From the NCBI GenBank assembly GCA_919901855.1, contig CAKKQC010000023.1, forward strand, positions 21,876 to 85,875: a stretch of DNA of 64,000 nucleotides. The letters are read 5' to 3'. This stretch comes from a bacterium (GTDB lineage: Bacteria > Oederibacteriota > CAKKQC01). This document shows positions 8,530-17,945 of the stretch, in pieces. How positions within the stretch are numbered: the first letter of the stretch is position 1; every line of letters starts with the position of its first letter. Position numbers and translations under genes: made by a program. Under the pieces are notes generated by a model. It worked only from the letters and a program-made list of their open reading frames with translations, ran no database searches and was not told where the DNA came from.

Positions 8530-9261
8530 ATGGGGCCCACGATCGTCCGGACCATCGGCGTGACCCGCGTCTACCAGCTCGGGAGCGAAGTAGTCGAGGC
8601 GCTCCGCGGCGTGGATCTCGAGGTATCCGCCGGGGAGTATATCTCGATCATGGGCCCTTCCGGCTCGGGCAAGTCCACCCTTTTCAACATGATCGGCGGC
8701 CTGGACAAGCCCTCGGGCGGGCAGGTGCTGATCAACGACATCGATGTCGCCCAACTCGACGCGTACGAGCTCGCCTGGCTCCGGTGCCGGACGATCGGAT
8801 ACATCTTCCAGACTTTCAACCTCATCCCCGTGATGTCCGCACTCGAAAACGTGAAGCTCCCCATGGTCTTCGCCGGGATGAACAACGACGAGTCCCACGA
8901 CAAGGCCGCAGGCCTCCTCAAGCGCGTCGGTCTCGGCGAGCGGCTGTTCCACAAGCCGTCGGAACTCTCGGGCGGCCAGCAGCAGCGGGTCGCGATCGCC
9001 CGCGCGATGGCCAACGACCCCGCCATCATCCTCGCGGACGAGCCGACCGGCAACCTGGACCTGTCCACGGGCAAGGAGATCATCGGCCTGCTCAAGGCGC
9101 TCCAGTCCGAACAGGGCGTGACCGTGATCTCGGCGACGCACGACATGAAGATGCTCGATGCCTCCGACCGCATCGTCTGGATCCGCGACGGCCGCGTGGA
9201 GCGGATCGAGGAGCGCTCGAAGCTCGCGATCGCGGTCGGCACCATCGACGGCAAAGCCTGA
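8530..9261 (+). CDS. ABC transporter ATPase of the LolD/MacB/FtsE type
   Basis: This 243-aa nucleotide-binding subunit is complete: Walker A MGPSGSGKST (41-50), Q-loop YIFQTFN (Q93), signature LSGGQQQRVAIARA (145-158), Walker B IILADEPTGNLD (165-176) and the switch His in SATHDMKML. The PTGNLDLSTG ending is characteristic of the LolD/MacB/FtsE-like branch, which works with FtsX-fold permeases to move lipoproteins or drugs or to remodel the envelope. No permease is adjacent; the next gene is a flippase. The partner must be encoded elsewhere, or the assignment to lipoprotein export (lolD) may be wrong, so I leave the symbol blank. Confidence 0.85.
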   Translation: MGPTIVRTIGVTRVYQLGSEVVEALRGVDLEVSAGEYISIMGPSGSGKSTLFNMIGGLDKPSGGQVLINDIDVAQLDAYELAWLRCRTIGYIFQTFNLIPVMSALENVKLPMVFAGMNNDESHDKAAGLLKRVGLGERLFHKPSELSGGQQQRVAIARAMANDPAIILADEPTGNLDLSTGKEIIGLLKALQSEQGVTVISATHDMKMLDASDRIVWIRDGRVERIEERSKLAIAVGTIDGKA

Positions 9262-9292
9262 CGGGCCGTCCCGTCCCGGTCGAGCGACAGCC

Positions 9293-10528
9293 GTGAATCG
9301 CCGTCCCAGTCCACCCCACCGGTCCGCACTTCATCTGGTTTCGGCCCGCTGGTTCGTCGAGGGAGCCGGCCGGGTCTTCAATGTCGCCCTCTCGATCGTC
9401 GGCGCCCGCTGGCTCGGCCCCGCCGCCTGGGGCGTGTACTGGACGGCCTTCAGCTTCGCGCAGGTGGTCACGCTGGCGACCGACCTCGGCGGCCACCAGA
9501 ACCTCGCCCGGCGCACAGCCGGAGCCCCCGCGCGCGGACCCGAGTTCCTCGCGCCCGCCCTGCGGCTCAAGCACTTGCTGACCCTGTGCGTCATCGCCGG
9601 CTGGGCCCTGCTGGGCACCCGCCTGTCCGGCCTGCCGCCCGCCCTTACCTGGCTCCTCCTGCTCGCCCTCCTCTGCCTGTCTTACGCCGAATTCCTCGGT
9701 TTCTACCTCCGCGGCCTCGGCCGCATCATCGGCGAGGCCGCGATCCTTGGAGGCGACAGCGTGCTCGCGTGCGCTTTCGGACTCTCGGCCCTCGCCCTCG
9801 GCGCCGGGCTGTCCGGGTTCGCGGCGTCCCAGCTCGTTGCCCACGCGGCGGCGCTGGCCGCGGCGTGGGCGTGGGTCCGCGCCAGCGCACCCCGCCCCGG
9901 GCGCCATCGGCCCGGAGCCCTGACCGCCCACCTCGCCGGCTCCGCCCCCCTCGCGATCGCGGTCCTCGCCCTGACGGGATCCTGGCGGCTCGGCATGCTT
10001 TCGCTCCACGGATTCGGGCTGGCCGGAACCCCCGGGGCCGGCTACTACGCCGTCGCCCACCGGCTCCTGGACGCGATCCGTTTCTTCCCCATGATCGCGG
10101 CCGTCGCCCTCTTCCCCTCTTTTGCGCGCGGCCCGGGCTCCCGGAACCCCTGGAAGCCGCTCGCCGGGCTCCTGCCCGCGTCCATCCTGGCCTCGTGGGT
10201 CGCGACCCGCGCGCCGGTCGCAGGATGGATCACGGGGACGCTGCTGGGTACCGCCTACGTCCCGGCCCAGCCCCTGCTCTCGCTCCTGCTCTGGTCAATC
10301 CCCCTGATGACGGTCAGCGCCATGCTCACGAACTGGCTCGTCGTCCGCGGTCACACGGTCACGGCCGCAGCCGTCGCGCTCGCCCACCTCGTGACGCATG
10401 CGGCCGGACTCGTACTCCTCGTCCCCCGGCAGGGCCCCGCCGGCGCCGCCACGGCGCTGGTCGCTGCGGAAGCCGTCGCCACCGTCGCCACCTTCCTGGG
10501 TTGGTGGCGGTTCCGCCGGTTGAAGTAA
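9293..10528 (+). CDS. Polysaccharide/oligosaccharide flippase (Wzx/MATE-like membrane protein)
   Basis: From a GTG 32 nt after the ATPase gene the product is 411 aa, with roughly 12 hydrophobic helices in pairs. The start SARWFVEGAGRVFNVALSIVGARWLGPAAWGVYWTAFSFA matches the opening of PST/Wzx flippases, where an amphipathic first helix precedes 'R.LGp..yG.y..a'. Such proteins flip lipid-linked glycans across the inner membrane for O-antigen or exopolysaccharide assembly. The frame stays open 45 codons upstream inside the ATPase gene; I reject that extension because it lacks flippase features. Two O-antigen-ligase-like proteins elsewhere in the window could act downstream of it. Confidence 0.7.
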   Translation: MNRRPSPPHRSALHLVSARWFVEGAGRVFNVALSIVGARWLGPAAWGVYWTAFSFAQVVTLATDLGGHQNLARRTAGAPARGPEFLAPALRLKHLLTLCVIAGWALLGTRLSGLPPALTWLLLLALLCLSYAEFLGFYLRGLGRIIGEAAILGGDSVLACAFGLSALALGAGLSGFAASQLVAHAAALAAAWAWVRASAPRPGRHRPGALTAHLAGSAPLAIAVLALTGSWRLGMLSLHGFGLAGTPGAGYYAVAHRLLDAIRFFPMIAAVALFPSFARGPGSRNPWKPLAGLLPASILASWVATRAPVAGWITGTLLGTAYVPAQPLLSLLLWSIPLMTVSAMLTNWLVVRGHTVTAAAVALAHLVTHAAGLVLLVPRQGPAGAATALVAAEAVATVATFLGWWRFRRLK

Positions 10529-10558
10529 CCCCGACATGAGACAATCGGGATCGCACTC

Positions 10559-11698
10559 ATGTCCCTGAAGACGCGAAAGGTTCGCATCGGCAGCATCGAG
10601 ATCGGCGGCGGCCTCCCCGTCGCCGTCCAGAGCATGTGCGCGACCCACACGCGCGACGTCGACCCCACCGTCGCCGTAGCCCGGGCGCTGACCGCCGCGG
10701 GCGCGGGGGTAGTCCGGATCGCCGTGGACAGCGACGCCGAGGCGGAGGCCCTCGCCGAGATCCGGAAGCAGACCAAGGGCGCCGTGAACCTCTCCGTGGA
10801 CCTCCAGGAGAGCTGGAGGCTCGCGACGAAGGTCGCCCCGCACGTGGACAAGATCCGGTATAACCCCGGCCACCTCCACCACCACGAAAAGGACAAGCCC
10901 ACCCGGGAGAAGGTCGCGTTCATCATCGGCGCGGCCCGGGACCACGGATGCGCTGTGCGCATCGGCGTCAACTGTGGCTCCGTGGACCCCGAGGTGACGT
11001 CCCGCCACCCGCACGATTCGGTGGCGGCCACGGTCGAGAGCGCGCTCGCCCACTGCGACATTCTGGACGGGCTGAAGTTCGACCAGTACGTCGTCTCGAT
11101 CAAGGACTCGGACCCCCGCAAGGTGGTTGAGGCCAACCGGGCGTTCAGCCGGGCGCGGCCGGACGTGCCCATCCATCTCGGCGTCACGGAGGCGGGCCTC
11201 CCCCCCGGAGGGGTGGTCAAGACCCGGATGGCGTTCGAGCCCCTGCTGACCGAGGGGATCGGCGACACGCTCCGCGTCTCCCTTACAGTCCCCTGCGACC
11301 GCAAGACGCAGGAGATCGAGGAGGGGCTCCGGATCCTCGCGGACGTAAAGGCGGGCCGGCTCACCTCGAAGGGGTTCCAGATCAAGGGGCTGAACATCAT
11401 CTCGTGCCCCTCGTGCTCGCGCGTCGAGAACGAGGAGTTCGTCCATCTCGCCGAGCGCGTGGTGGAGATGGCGCAGTTCGCGAAGGACTCCGAGATCACG
11501 ATCGCGGTCATGGGCTGCCGGGTCAACGGACCCGGCGAGACCGACGACGCCGATTTGGGGTTGTGGTGCGGCCCCACCCACGTGAACCTCAAGCGCGGCC
11601 CCGAGAAGCTCGGGTCGTTCACCTACACGGACGTACTGATCCGGCTGAAGGTCGAACTTGAGGCGATCGTGAAGCGGAAGGGCGGCGCGCCGGCGTGA
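10559..11698 (+). CDS. ispG: 4-hydroxy-3-methylbut-2-enyl-diphosphate synthase
   Basis: This is the penultimate enzyme of the MEP isoprenoid pathway, converting MEcPP to HMBPP with a [4Fe-4S] cluster. The 379-aa product has the N-terminal TIM barrel ([11 protein letters not shown]...[10 protein letters not shown]) and the C-terminal cluster domain. Cluster ligands are Cys283 and Cys286 in SCPSC and Cys320 in GCRVNGPGE, with the conserved Glu of NGPGE. It has the compact form without the plant-type insertion. It is convergent with proS; only 7 nt separate the two stop codons. Together with dxr on the other strand it gives two MEP genes within 5 kb, a common bacterial neighbourhood (dxr-rseP-ispG-proS) in which ispG has here been inverted. 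Confidence 0.96.
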   Translation: MSLKTRKVRIGSIEIGGGLPVAVQSMCATHTRDVDPTVAVARALTAAGAGVVRIAVDSDAEAEALAEIRKQTKGAVNLSVDLQESWRLATKVAPHVDKIRYNPGHLHHHEKDKPTREKVAFIIGAARDHGCAVRIGVNCGSVDPEVTSRHPHDSVAATVESALAHCDILDGLKFDQYVVSIKDSDPRKVVEANRAFSRARPDVPIHLGVTEAGLPPGGVVKTRMAFEPLLTEGIGDTLRVSLTVPCDRKTQEIEEGLRILADVKAGRLTSKGFQIKGLNIISCPSCSRVENEEFVHLAERVVEMAQFAKDSEITIAVMGCRVNGPGETDDADLGLWCGPTHVNLKRGPEKLGSFTYTDVLIRLKVELEAIVKRKGGAPA

Positions 11699-11705
11699 CC
11701 GGGAC

Positions 11706-13400
11706 TCAGGCCAGGGACTTGACCTGGGCGACCGCATCCTGCGGCGAGACCTCGATCCCCTGCTTCGTGCCGCGGCGGCGCATCTCGATCAGACCGCGCG
11801 CCTTGAAGGTCTTGCCGACGATGAGCTGGACGGGCACGCCGAGCAGGTCCGCGTCCGCGAACTTGACCCCGGGGGCCTCCGTGCGGTCGTCGAAGAGGAC
11901 CTCGACCCCCGCCGCCTCAAGATCGACGTAGAGCTGCTCGGCCGCGGCCACAAGGTCGGGCTCGGCTCCCACCGGTACCACCATCGCCTTGTACGGCGCG
12001 AGCGAGAACGGCCAGATGATCCCGCGGTCGTCGTGGTTCTGTTCGACGGCCGCCGCCACGATCCGGGTCACCCCGATGCCGTAGCAGCCCATGACCATCA
12101 TCTGCTCTTTCCCACCCTCGTCGAGGAAGACGGCGTGCATGGCCTTGCTGTACTTGAGCCCGAGCTTGAAGATGTGCCCGACCTCGATGCCGTGCATGAG
12201 CTTCAGGGGCTGGCCGCATTTCGGGCACGGGTCGCCTTCACACGCCTTCCGGATCGGCGAGACGAGCGCCGGGGTGAAATCCCGGCCCGGTTTCACGTGG
12301 ACCAGGTGCTCGTCGACCCGGTTCGCGCCCGTCACGATCGACGGCATCGCCGCCAAGTCCCGGTCCGCGATCACGCGGATCCCGGGCAGGTCGACCGGGC
12401 CCATGTAGCCGATCGGGAGGCCCGTCTTGGCGATGATGGTATCGGCCTTCGCCATCACGACCTCGTCCACCCCCAGCAGCCGGGCCAGCCGGACCTCATT
12501 GATCTCGTGGTCGCCGCGCACCATGACGCCGACCAGTTCCTCGCCCACCTGGTAGAACATGAGCTTGGCGATGTCCCGGATCGGCCGGCCCAGCAGCTTC
12601 GACACCGCGTTCGCGGACTTGGTACCCGGGGTGGAGATGGCCTCGGGAGCCGCCTCTGCTGACCCCTCCGGGGCGGGCAGTGGCGCGGATTCCGCCTTCT
12701 CCATGTTCGCCGCATAGTCGCACGACGTGCAGGAGGCGATGATGTCCTCGCCCGCGTCCGCGAGCACCATGAATTCCTGCGAGAACGACCCGCCGATCGG
12801 CCCGGAATCCGCATCCACCATCCGGTAGTTCAGCCCAAGCCGGGTGAAGATCCGGTTGTAGGCGACGCGCATCGTCTCGTACGAGCGCTCCGACGCGGCG
12901 TCGTCGACGTCGAACGAATACGCGTCCTTCATCATGAACTCGCGCGCCCGCATGACCCCGAACCGCGGCCGCATCTCGTCCCGGAACTTGGTCTGGATCT
13001 GGTACATGGTCGCCGGCAGGCGCCGGTAGCTCCGCAGGGTCGCGCGGGCCAGGTCCGTAATGACCTCCTCATGTGTGGGCCCCAGCGCGAAGTCCCGCTC
13101 GTGCCGGTCCTTGAGCCGCATAAGATTCTTCCCGTACGCCCCCCAACGGCCGCTCTCCTCCCAGAGCTCGCGGGGCGATAGCTGGGGCAGGAGCACCTCC
13201 TGCGCCCCGGCACGGTCCATCTCCTCCCGCACGATCGCGGCCGCCTTTAGCACGGCCCGCCACCCGAACGGCAGCCACTCGTACACGCCGGCGGCGACCT
13301 GCCGGATGAGCGAGGCGCGCACCATGAGCTTGTGGCTGACGGTGTCCGCCTCCTTCGGCGCCTCGCGCAGGGTCTGGAATACGAGCCGGGAGAGCCTCAT
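11706..13400 (-). CDS. proS: Prolyl-tRNA synthetase, bacterial type
   Basis: The 564-aa class II synthetase charges tRNA-Pro. The start MRLSRLVFQTLREAPKEAD is the ATG that overlaps the rseP stop (ATGA), and it matches the normal N-terminus of the bacterial form. Motif 2 appears as FRDEMRPRFGVMRAREFMMKDAYSF and motif 3 as GCYGIGVTRIVAAAVEQ. The editing (INS) insertion is present between them (TPGTKSANAVSKLL ... LVGVMVRGDHEINEVRL). The C-terminal anticodon-binding domain runs LAPYKAMVVPVG to the end. A four-cysteine set (CTSCDY and CPKCGQ) in the insertion/core region looks like a metal-binding pair. It is the last gene of a long minus-strand run. Confidence 0.96.
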   Translation of the reverse strand: MRLSRLVFQTLREAPKEADTVSHKLMVRASLIRQVAAGVYEWLPFGWRAVLKAAAIVREEMDRAGAQEVLLPQLSPRELWEESGRWGAYGKNLMRLKDRHERDFALGPTHEEVITDLARATLRSYRRLPATMYQIQTKFRDEMRPRFGVMRAREFMMKDAYSFDVDDAASERSYETMRVAYNRIFTRLGLNYRMVDADSGPIGGSFSQEFMVLADAGEDIIASCTSCDYAANMEKAESAPLPAPEGSAEAAPEAISTPGTKSANAVSKLLGRPIRDIAKLMFYQVGEELVGVMVRGDHEINEVRLARLLGVDEVVMAKADTIIAKTGLPIGYMGPVDLPGIRVIADRDLAAMPSIVTGANRVDEHLVHVKPGRDFTPALVSPIRKACEGDPCPKCGQPLKLMHGIEVGHIFKLGLKYSKAMHAVFLDEGGKEQMMVMGCYGIGVTRIVAAAVEQNHDDRGIIWPFSLAPYKAMVVPVGAEPDLVAAAEQLYVDLEAAGVEVLFDDRTEAPGVKFADADLLGVPVQLIVGKTFKARGLIEMRRRGTKQGIEVSPQDAVAQVKSLA

Positions 13401-14671
13401 CTGGCGAGGTCGTTGAAGAGGGTGAAAGCCACCAGCGCCAATAGGAGCACGACGCCGACCTGCTGAAGCCTGGCGTAGACGGCCATCGAGAACCGGCGTC
13501 GCCGGATTCCCTCGAGGAAGGCCAACACGATCATGCCGCCGTCCACGGCCGGAATCGGCAGGAGGTTCACGACCAGCAGCGAGACGTTCAGGACGCCGAG
13601 GAAATGGAGGAAGTCCCAGATCCCCTGTTCCGCCTTGGCCATCCCGAGCCGCACGATCATGACCGGCCCGCCCAGCACGTCCTTCAGACGCTGCTGCCCA
13701 GCCACCACGCGCCAGATCGACTTCGGGATCTCCCAGGCGATCAGGCCCGCCTCCAGGCTCGCCATCTTCACGCACTCGACCGCCGTGAACCGCTTGGTCA
13801 CCGTCAGCGGGGCCGCGGAGGAGATCCCTATGAACGACCGCTTCTGGATCGCATCGCGGCGCGGGGTCACGACCAGCTCGATCGTCTTGGCACCCCGCCG
13901 CACCCGGACCTTGACCGCCTTCTCGGGCGCGTTCGCGAGCACCAGGGACATCTCGGCCCAGCCGCGGATCGGGCGTTCGCCGATGGCGAGCACCCGGTCG
14001 CCGGCCTTGAATCCCGCCTTGTCGGCCCGGTCCATGGGCACGACCCCCCCGACCACGGCATCGACCCGCGGCTGGAACCCGAGCTCCGCGGCCACCGGCA
14101 GAGGGAGGGTCATCGGTGCGCGGTCGCGGACGATTTTCACCGTGGCGGTCTTCCCCGCGCCGGCCCGGTCGAGCTCGTTGTAGATGTCGTACCAGTTGGC
14201 GACCGCCACCCCGTTGACCGAGACCAACCGGTCCCCGGGCCGGAACCCCGCGGCCCACGCGGCTCCCTTCCTGGAAACCTCTCCCGCGACCGGCGGGTGG
14301 GTCCCGAGCTCTATCCCGTGCGCGTAGACCGCCAGGAAGATCGCCCACGCAAGGATGAGATTCATGGTCACGCCCGCGACATAGACGCCGATCCTCGCGT
14401 ACCACGGCTTGGCCATGAGGTCGTAGGGCTTGAGGCGCCCCGTCTCCTCCCACTCCTCGCCCGAGAGCTTTACGTACCCGCCCAACGGAGTCGCCTGGAC
14501 GACGTACTCCGTGTGCCCGACCTTCACCCCGAAAAGCTTCGGGGGGAAACCGATCGAGAACTTGAGCACCCGGATCTTGACGAGCCGAGCCGCGACGAAG
14601 TGGCCGAACTCGTGCAGGAGGATGGCGAATCCCAGTCCGATTACGAGCTCGACGATATAGAGAGCCGTCAT
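13397..14671 (-). CDS. rseP: RseP-type site-2 zinc metalloprotease (M50)
   Basis: The 424-aa inner-membrane protease cleaves transmembrane segments, classically anti-sigma factors, and clears signal-peptide remnants. The start ATG (MTALYIVELVIG) overlaps the dxr stop in ATGA fashion; the frame stays open further upstream only inside dxr. The zinc motif HEFGH is at residues 20-24 in the first helix. Two PDZ-type segments follow (GAAWAAGFRPGDRLVSVNG and KAGFKAGDRVLAIGERPI). The C-terminal metal-ligand motif reads NLLPIPAVDGG, normally NLLPIPxLDGG. Three to four membrane helices are visible. The dxr-rseP-proS order is a conserved bacterial cluster. Confidence 0.93.
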   Translation of the reverse strand: MTALYIVELVIGLGFAILLHEFGHFVAARLVKIRVLKFSIGFPPKLFGVKVGHTEYVVQATPLGGYVKLSGEEWEETGRLKPYDLMAKPWYARIGVYVAGVTMNLILAWAIFLAVYAHGIELGTHPPVAGEVSRKGAAWAAGFRPGDRLVSVNGVAVANWYDIYNELDRAGAGKTATVKIVRDRAPMTLPLPVAAELGFQPRVDAVVGGVVPMDRADKAGFKAGDRVLAIGERPIRGWAEMSLVLANAPEKAVKVRVRRGAKTIELVVTPRRDAIQKRSFIGISSAAPLTVTKRFTAVECVKMASLEAGLIAWEIPKSIWRVVAGQQRLKDVLGGPVMIVRLGMAKAEQGIWDFLHFLGVLNVSLLVVNLLPIPAVDGGMIVLAFLEGIRRRRFSMAVYARLQQVGVVLLLALVAFTLFNDLAR

Positions 14672-15846
14672 GGCGTCGCCAATGCCGTGAGCCCCGCCGC
14701 CACGACACGGGCCTCCCGGTCGACCTCGAGGACCTCCCCCACGCTGCGGGGCGCCTTCGGGCGCAGATTCGCCAGCGCCCCGCCGATCACGGCGGGAATG
14801 CACCGGAACGGGATCCGGCCGGCCAGGAAGGCCTCGACCGCTACCTCGTTGGCCGCGTTGAGCACGATCGGCGCCGCCCCGCCCGCCTTTACCGCCGTCC
14901 GCGCATGCGCGAGGCACGGAAACCGCGCCTCGTCGGGCGGCTCGAACGTGAGCGTGCCCACCTTAGCGAGGTTCAGCCGTTCGCGCGCCACCGCCGCGCG
15001 CTCCGGCCACGTCAGGGCGACCTGGATCGGCAGGCGCATGTCCGGCAGGCCGAGCTGGGCCAGGACCGACCCGTCCACGAATTCGACCAGCGAGTGCACG
15101 ATCGACTGCGGGTGGATGAGGACGTCGATCGCGTCGACGGCGAGTCCGAAGAGCCAGTGCGCCTCGATGATCTCGAGGCCCTTATTCATCAACGTCGCGG
15201 AGTCGATCGTGACCTTCTTCCCCATCGACCACGTAGGATGCTTCAGCGCCTGCCGGACCGTCACGTGGACGAGCGACCGCCGGGTCCGGAACGGCCCGCC
15301 CGAGCCGGTGAGCACGAGCCGGCGCACGAGGCCGGCGGACCGGCCGTGCAGGCACTGGAAGATGGCGCTGTGCTCGCTGTCCACGGGCACAATCTCGGCT
15401 CCCGTCCGCGCGGCTTCGCGGGTCACCAAGTCGCCGCCCACGACGAGCGTCTCCTTGTTAGCGAGTGCGACGCGCTTCCCCCGCCGGACCGCCTCGAACG
15501 TGGGAGCCAGCCCCGCGCTTCCGACGAGCGCCGAAACCACGATTCCGGCCTCCGGACGCCCGGCGGCCTCCACGACTCCCGCGCGGCCGGGCAGGATCTC
15601 GACGCCGCGGCCGACCCGGCGGCGCAGCTCCTTCGCGGCGGCCGCATCGCAGACGGCGACGAACTTCGGGTGGACCTGGCGGATCTGCCGCTCCAGCCGG
15701 TCGATGTCGCGATGCGCGGCCAGGCCGACGACCGAAAAGCCCGGAAGCCGGCGGATGACTTCGATCGTCGACCGGCCGATCGATCCCGTGGAGCCCAGGA
15801 TGGTGACGGTCCGCACGGCGCGGCGCGAGGAGCGGTTCGTTGGCAC
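14668..15846 (-). CDS. dxr: 1-deoxy-D-xylulose-5-phosphate reductoisomerase
   Basis: This is the first committed step of the MEP pathway (DXP to MEP, NADPH- and metal-dependent). The 392-aa product has the dinucleotide-binding start TVTILGSTGSIGRSTIEVI, the metal/substrate region PVDSEHSAIFQCL and the MNKGLEIIEAHWLF motif, all standard. I chose the GTG giving VPTNRSSRRAV because a TAGAAT box lies 7 nt upstream and an AGG precedes it. A GTG ten codons later (VRTVTILG) would also give a normal N-terminus. The open frame continues far upstream only as an artefact of high GC. The gene may have its own promoter in addition to read-through from the membrane-protein gene 17 nt before it. Confidence 0.95.
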   Translation of the reverse strand: MPTNRSSRRAVRTVTILGSTGSIGRSTIEVIRRLPGFSVVGLAAHRDIDRLERQIRQVHPKFVAVCDAAAAKELRRRVGRGVEILPGRAGVVEAAGRPEAGIVVSALVGSAGLAPTFEAVRRGKRVALANKETLVVGGDLVTREAARTGAEIVPVDSEHSAIFQCLHGRSAGLVRRLVLTGSGGPFRTRRSLVHVTVRQALKHPTWSMGKKVTIDSATLMNKGLEIIEAHWLFGLAVDAIDVLIHPQSIVHSLVEFVDGSVLAQLGLPDMRLPIQVALTWPERAAVARERLNLAKVGTLTFEPPDEARFPCLAHARTAVKAGGAAPIVLNAANEVAVEAFLAGRIPFRCIPAVIGGALANLRPKAPRSVGEVLEVDREARVVAAGLTALATP

Positions 15847-15863
15847 GGGACCTATTCTAACGG

Positions 15864-17918
15864 CTAACGGTTGCGGACGCCGGTAATCGCATAGCCCGTC
15901 CAGCCTTGATGCCGGTATACGACCCCCAGCCGCTTCCACCACGGATTGACTACGCCAAGCTCCCGGTCGGTCAGCCGGAACCCCGGGCCACGGTCCTGGG
16001 AGGCCCGAAACCCGTCCCCGTACAGGATCACGGCCCGGACCCCCGCCTGCCGGGTCTTGACCTCGAACCGGCGGAGACTCCCGGAATCCTCCGCCCATTC
16101 CTTCACCAGCATCCGGTCGTAGATGCTGCCGGCGCGCCACCGCCGGCCCAGTCCCAGGACCCGGTCCTCGCCCACCAGGAGGACGGTCCCGGCGGGCATA
16201 TCCTTGAGGACCGCCCCGAATCCCCGCGCGCCCAGGCGGTCGGTGTACGGCGTCCGCCCGAACGTGTACTCGAACGCCCCGAACCGGTCGTCGAGGTTGA
16301 ACCGGTGGTGCGCCCGCATGACCAGGACGGGAAGGAACCAGAGGATGGCGACGCCCATGAGCACCCGCGCGAACCGCGGCGACTCCTCCTCCACCCGTCC
16401 GATCAGCCAGCCGTACAGTCCGCACGTGGCCGCGAGCGCGGGCAGGAGATACCGGATCAGGTGCGACGAAAGCGACCACGCCAGCCACTCCCCCGCGATC
16501 ACGCCGAGGACGAGCGCGCCGCCCGGAGACCATCGCCGCCGGACAACGACGAGCGGGAGAAGGCCGAGCAGGAGCGGGCTCAGGGCGAATGTCCCGAACT
16601 CGGTGTCCCCGGGCGCGACGGAGGCGCGGTACAGGATTCCGGCCCAGCCTCGGAGCGTCTGTCCGGTCACGCCGTAGTGCGTGTTGTCCTGCATCCAGCG
16701 GGCGAGGTCCGCCGCCGTGAACCGGATCGGGGTGAATATCCCCTGGAGGAACGGGTAGACCGGGTCGCCACCCAGGTACCAGTTCCGGGCCAGCCACGGA
16801 GCGACAACGAGGGAGGCCACGGCCACGAACCAGATAGCGGGCTGCACGCGCGACCTCCCCTTCGTCCCGGCGACCCCGATCACGAGCAGCCCGAGCGCGA
16901 GCAGCCCGCCACGGATCACGGAAAGGTACTTCGACCCCATCGCGATCCCGGCGAAGACGGCGGCCACGGCCAGGGCTGCCCGGCTGCCGCGCACGGCCCG
17001 GATGGCCCAGATCAGGGCGACCGTCTCCATCAGCGCCCGTAAGTTGTCGCCGAATGAGATCTCGTTCTCGACCATGGTGACCGGCAGGGAGACGAACAGG
17101 AAGGCCGCCAGCGCCGCCGTCCAGGCCGCGGCCTTCGTGCCCGCGAGACGTCCCGCCAGCGCGGCCGCCGCGAGGGCGAGCAGGCCCCCCCAGCACCAGT
17201 TCAGGAGCTTGGCCGCCTCCTCCCCGCCGAAGGCGAGCGCCACGCCGTAGATCATCTCCGTGTTCAGCGGAAGGAATGTCAGGAGATTCTCGGGGCACGG
17301 GAAGAATTTGCGCTCGAACAGCAACCGCTCGGGCAACCCGAGATGGTACATCTGCCCGTCCGAGAACCACTCCGGACACAGCGACGCGGCAAGGTCCGTC
17401 AGCAGGATAACGCCGGAGAGCGCCCAGAGGAGCACGCTCAGTCCCCGCGCGCCTCCCGCCTCTCCGCCCCTCCCCCCGGCGGGGACCTTCATCGCCACCA
17501 TCACGACCCCGAGCGCCGCGAGCACGACCGGCGTCATCAGTCCGGCCAGCGCCAGTCCCATCACCGCCACCGCCCAGCCGCCGAGACCCAGGCCGATCCG
17601 GCTCAGGAGACGTTCTCTCCCGTCGATCGGCCTTTCCCGTCCGCCCAGCCACCGCAGGATCCGTCCGCCCGCGCACCAGGCGGCAGCCAGGATCGCGGCG
17701 GCGGCCAGGGCGGCCCGGCCGTGCACCGGCAGCGCCCGCCCCAGCCCCCCCCACCCCGCCCAGTTCTTGAACCACGCGCGCGGCACGAGCGTGACGGCGT
17801 CCTGCAGCGCCCGGGCATCCGGCTGGGCCACCAGAGCCAGCGCCAGCACCGCGAGCCCGCACAGCACGGTCAGCGGGAACAGTATCCGCCGCGGTATCCA
17901 CCACCCCTTCAGGAACAT
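15864..17918 (-). CDS. Polytopic membrane protein, GT39/ArnT-like glycosyltransferase candidate
   Basis: The 684-aa product has about 12-14 hydrophobic helices and a C-terminal soluble region of ~130 residues. A charged loop after the early helices (WFSDGQMYHLGLPERLLFERKFFPCPENL) and the 'GGDPVYPFLQGIF' element resemble GT-C membrane glycosyltransferases that use polyprenyl-linked sugars. I see no decisive catalytic Asp-Glu pair, so the assignment is tentative. The start is the ATG of MFLKGWWIPRRI, which lies one nt inside the boundary of the inserted transposase element. The frame happens to stay open 12 more codons through the element's inverted repeat. The gene's original promoter or leader was therefore replaced by the insertion. 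Confidence 0.6.
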   Translation of the reverse strand: MFLKGWWIPRRILFPLTVLCGLAVLALALVAQPDARALQDAVTLVPRAWFKNWAGWGGLGRALPVHGRAALAAAAILAAAWCAGGRILRWLGGRERPIDGRERLLSRIGLGLGGWAVAVMGLALAGLMTPVVLAALGVVMVAMKVPAGGRGGEAGGARGLSVLLWALSGVILLTDLAASLCPEWFSDGQMYHLGLPERLLFERKFFPCPENLLTFLPLNTEMIYGVALAFGGEEAAKLLNWCWGGLLALAAAALAGRLAGTKAAAWTAALAAFLFVSLPVTMVENEISFGDNLRALMETVALIWAIRAVRGSRAALAVAAVFAGIAMGSKYLSVIRGGLLALGLLVIGVAGTKGRSRVQPAIWFVAVASLVVAPWLARNWYLGGDPVYPFLQGIFTPIRFTAADLARWMQDNTHYGVTGQTLRGWAGILYRASVAPGDTEFGTFALSPLLLGLLPLVVVRRRWSPGGALVLGVIAGEWLAWSLSSHLIRYLLPALAATCGLYGWLIGRVEEESPRFARVLMGVAILWFLPVLVMRAHHRFNLDDRFGAFEYTFGRTPYTDRLGARGFGAVLKDMPAGTVLLVGEDRVLGLGRRWRAGSIYDRMLVKEWAEDSGSLRRFEVKTRQAGVRAVILYGDGFRASQDRGPGFRLTDRELGVVNPWWKRLGVVYRHQGWTGYAITGVRNR

Positions 17919-17919
17919 C

Positions 17920-17945
17920 GGGGACGTATTTAAGTATTTAAGTTG
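17920..17945 (+). repeat. Left terminal inverted repeat of the RAYT element
   Basis: It reads GGGGACG, then two direct copies of TATTTAAG, then TTG. The transposase stop codon (TAA, minus strand) falls inside it. All 26 positions match the reverse complement of the right end. Confidence 0.9.

Noticed and set aside
8530-9261. Confident lolD symbol for the ATPase
   Set aside because: The PTGNLDLSTG branch also includes MacB and FtsE-like ATPases, and no LolC/E-type permease is adjacent.
11699-11705. Terminator between convergent ispG and proS
   Set aside because: Only 7 nt separate the stops and no hairpin with a T-tract is visible across the junction.
13401-14708. Frame extension that would make proS 1000 aa long
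   Set aside because: The added part is the shadow of rseP. The ATG overlapping the rseP stop gives a standard prolyl-tRNA synthetase.
15847-17904. Frame extension that would fuse dxr to ~685 extra N-terminal residues
   Set aside because: The extra residues are Arg/Gly-rich and overlap the polytopic membrane-protein gene in another frame. Dxr is full length from the internal GTG.
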